NCBI GenBank assembly: GCA_025055465.1
Contig: JANWXA010000088.1
Coordinates: 1-7,790 of the forward strand
Source of the DNA: Candidatus Kapaibacterium sp.
GTDB taxonomy: Bacteria; Bacteroidota; Ignavibacteria; Kapaibacteriales; HRBIN21
DNA length: 7,790 bases
Direction: 5' to 3'
Made by a program: the position numbers and the translations under genes. This document shows, piece by piece, positions 6,634 to 7,790 of this stretch. The notes beneath the pieces were generated by a model that did not search any database, was not told the DNA's origin, and saw only the letters and a list, made by a program, of their open reading frames with translations. Positions within the stretch are counted from its first letter, which is position 1, and every line of letters starts with the position of its first letter.

Positions 6634-7397
6634 TGCCCCTTATTGAGGTGCGCAACCTCACCAAAGTTTTCCCCAATGGGGTGATCGGGCTCCACGAGGT
6701 TTCGCTGCAGGTGGGACGCGGCGAATTTCTTGCCATCATTGGACTCAGCGGTTCTGGAAAATCTACTCTCTTGCGCTGCCTAAACCGCTTGGTAGAGCCG
6801 ACCTCGGGCCAGGTGCTTTTTGCTGGCCAAGATGTAACACACATTCGCGGGAGAGAGCTGCGCCACTATCGGCGCAATATCGGGATGATTTTTCAGCAAT
6901 TCAACGTTATTGAGCGGCGGACGGTACTGGAAAATGTGCTGGTGGGAGCACTGGGTCGAGTTGCGGTGTGGCGTTCCGTAATGGGGAACTTTCCTGGGGA
7001 GTTGGTAGAGGAGGCGATACGGAACTTGGAGGTTGTCGGCCTGGCGGAGAAGGCCCGCGATCGGGTTCGGACGCTCTCGGGCGGGCAGAAGCAGCGAGTG
7101 GCTATTGCTCGTGCGCTGATGCAGCGCCCACAGGCTCTCTTGGCGGACGAGCCGGTGGCGAGCTTAGATCCAGCGACCGCACACTCGGTGATGCGGTATC
7201 TGGAAGAAGTCAATCAGCGCCTTGGGATGACTATTGTCTGTAGTCTGCACTTTCTCAGCTTGGTTCGGCGTTATGCCGGGCGTGTTATAGCACTGCGGGG
7301 CGGGCGGGTTGCTTTCGAAGGGCCTCCAGGAGAGATTACCGATGAGCGCTTCCGCCACATCTACGGTGAAGAAGCACAAGAGGTAGAAATTCGATGA
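6633..7397 (+). CDS. phnC: Phosphonate-type ABC transporter ATP-binding protein (PhnC)
   Basis: This cytoplasmic ATPase should power the PhnDCE importer. The 254 residues carry a complete ABC domain: Walker A GLSGSGKST (37-45), Q-loop FQQFN (87-91), signature LSGGQKQRVAIARAL (148-162), Walker B ALLADEP (168-174), D-loop SLDP (177-180) and switch His206 in CSLHFLSL. The stretch GALGRVAVWRSVMGNFP (105-121), between Q-loop and signature, is characteristic of PhnC rather than of amino-acid or metal importers. The ATG at 6633 overlaps the phnD stop by one base (TGATG). A GTG at 6630 would add one residue. The stop overlaps the phnE ATG (ATGA, 7394-7397). Both overlaps imply translational coupling and a fixed transporter operon. 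Confidence 0.95.
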   Translation: MPLIEVRNLTKVFPNGVIGLHEVSLQVGRGEFLAIIGLSGSGKSTLLRCLNRLVEPTSGQVLFAGQDVTHIRGRELRHYRRNIGMIFQQFNVIERRTVLENVLVGALGRVAVWRSVMGNFPGELVEEAIRNLEVVGLAEKARDRVRTLSGGQKQRVAIARALMQRPQALLADEPVASLDPATAHSVMRYLEEVNQRLGMTIVCSLHFLSLVRRYAGRVIALRGGRVAFEGPPGEITDERFRHIYGEEAQEVEIR

Positions 7398-7790
7398 GCT
7401 TCCGGAGCTGGCAGGGGATATTGGTGGATGTGCTTGCTGGAGCCTACGCTGCGGCGTTGTCCTACCGAATCGTGTGCCTGCGGATGGTGCTGGAGAAGGA
7501 GGCTGTCCCAGTGCACTTCAGTGAGCCTGTTGTCTACGGGATCGCCGGCCTTATCATGGCAGTATTGGGCCTGCGCTATCGCTGTACGCTGGGAGCGTGG
7601 ATGGTAGACAGGCGCCTACCTCAGGGGTGGCGTCAACTCTGCCTTCTCCACATTGGGCTGAGCTTGCTGGTGCTGACTGTCTGGGCGGGATGGGTTGTCA
7701 CACGGATTTCGCCGGTGGATCTCTTTTCACCGAAAGGGCTGGAGAGCGCAGGGCGCTTGTTTGCCGCGCTTTTGACCCCGGAAATCTCTA
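7394..7790 (+). CDS. phnE: Phosphonate-type ABC transporter permease (PhnE-like), N-terminal 132 residues (3' end outside window)
   Basis: The frame is open from the ATG at 7394, which overlaps the phnC stop, to the window edge. Order after phnD and phnC, a membrane helix at about 80-101 (LCLLHIGLSLLVLTVWAGW) and the following ISPVDLFSPKGLESAGRLFAALLTPEIS fit the start of PhnE permeases. E. coli PhnE has a comparable first helix and then a stretch ending FFPPDFS. The main permease domain lies outside the window. The first 69 or so residues are extra compared with E. coli PhnE and include another hydrophobic segment (about 46-61). An in-frame ATG at 7601 (residue 70, MVDRRLPQGW) would give a protein of usual N-terminal shape and is preceded by GGGAG. 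GC-rich third positions across 7394-7600 suggest the extension is really coding. Confidence 0.82.
   Translation, partial: MSFRSWQGILVDVLAGAYAAALSYRIVCLRMVLEKEAVPVHFSEPVVYGIAGLIMAVLGLRYRCTLGAWMVDRRLPQGWRQLCLLHIGLSLLVLTVWAGWVVTRISPVDLFSPKGLESAGRLFAALLTPEIS
7591..7603 (+). promoter_or_regulatory. Possible ribosome binding site and internal start of phnE (GGGAG, five-base gap, ATG at 7601)
   Basis: GGGAG at 7591-7595 stands five bases before an in-frame ATG at 7601. This is one of the better Shine-Dalgarno matches in a window where most starts have none. It decides between a long phnE product (start 7394) and one shorter by 69 residues. The upstream ATG has AGAGG at about 7379-7384 and overlaps the phnC stop, so it remains the first choice. 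Confidence 0.25.

Noticed and set aside
6257..6844. 195-codon minus-strand open frame spanning the phnD-phnC junction
   Set aside because: It is antisense to two well-supported overlapping genes; Pro/Arg/Ser-rich composition is typical of reverse-frame translation of GC-rich DNA.

Overview
The window is compact, GC-rich bacterial DNA of ordinary housekeeping character. It holds two divergent gene blocks that meet in a short control region near position 5650. The best guess for the host is a member of the Bacteroidota/Chlorobiota/Ignavibacteria side of the FCB group, with moderate confidence. Four things point there. The succinyl-CoA ligase beta chain has Bacteroidetes-like stretches such as FQARRIAF. 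The rhomboid protease has the form common in that group, with a small C-terminal helical domain. Most starts lack a Shine-Dalgarno sequence. Two TAnnTTTG octamers, the -7 element of Bacteroidota housekeeping promoters, lie in the divergent spacer. The IspG N-terminal domain does not fit this so well, because it looks like the two-domain type of most other bacteria.

Minus-strand block, read from about 5650 down to 1: a small lipoprotein with a repeated basic motif, sucC (succinyl-CoA ligase beta), gap (glyceraldehyde-3-phosphate dehydrogenase), pgk (phosphoglycerate kinase), a rhomboid intramembrane protease, and ispG (MEP isoprenoid pathway, cut by the window edge). Gaps are 22 to 53 bases, and the rhomboid and ispG genes share an ATGA overlap. 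The six genes could therefore be one transcript. It would pair adjacent glycolytic steps (gap, pgk) with a TCA-cycle enzyme, a membrane protease and an isoprenoid enzyme. No sucD is present next to sucC.

Plus-strand block, from 5680 to the right edge: phnD, phnC and phnE (partial). These encode the binding protein, ATPase and permease of a phosphonate/phosphite/phosphate-type ABC importer. They overlap by one base (phnD/phnC) and by ATGA (phnC/phnE), so they are almost certainly co-translated. No phosphonate-degrading gene is visible, so the substrate cannot be named from this window.

I saw no RNA genes, insertion sequences, CRISPR arrays, clear terminators or large repeats, and no stretch over about 60 bases without a gene. 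I found no convincing new system. The items most worth checking are the face-to-face promoter pair, the repeat-bearing lipoprotein heading the sucC operon, and the long N-terminal extension or alternative start of phnE.
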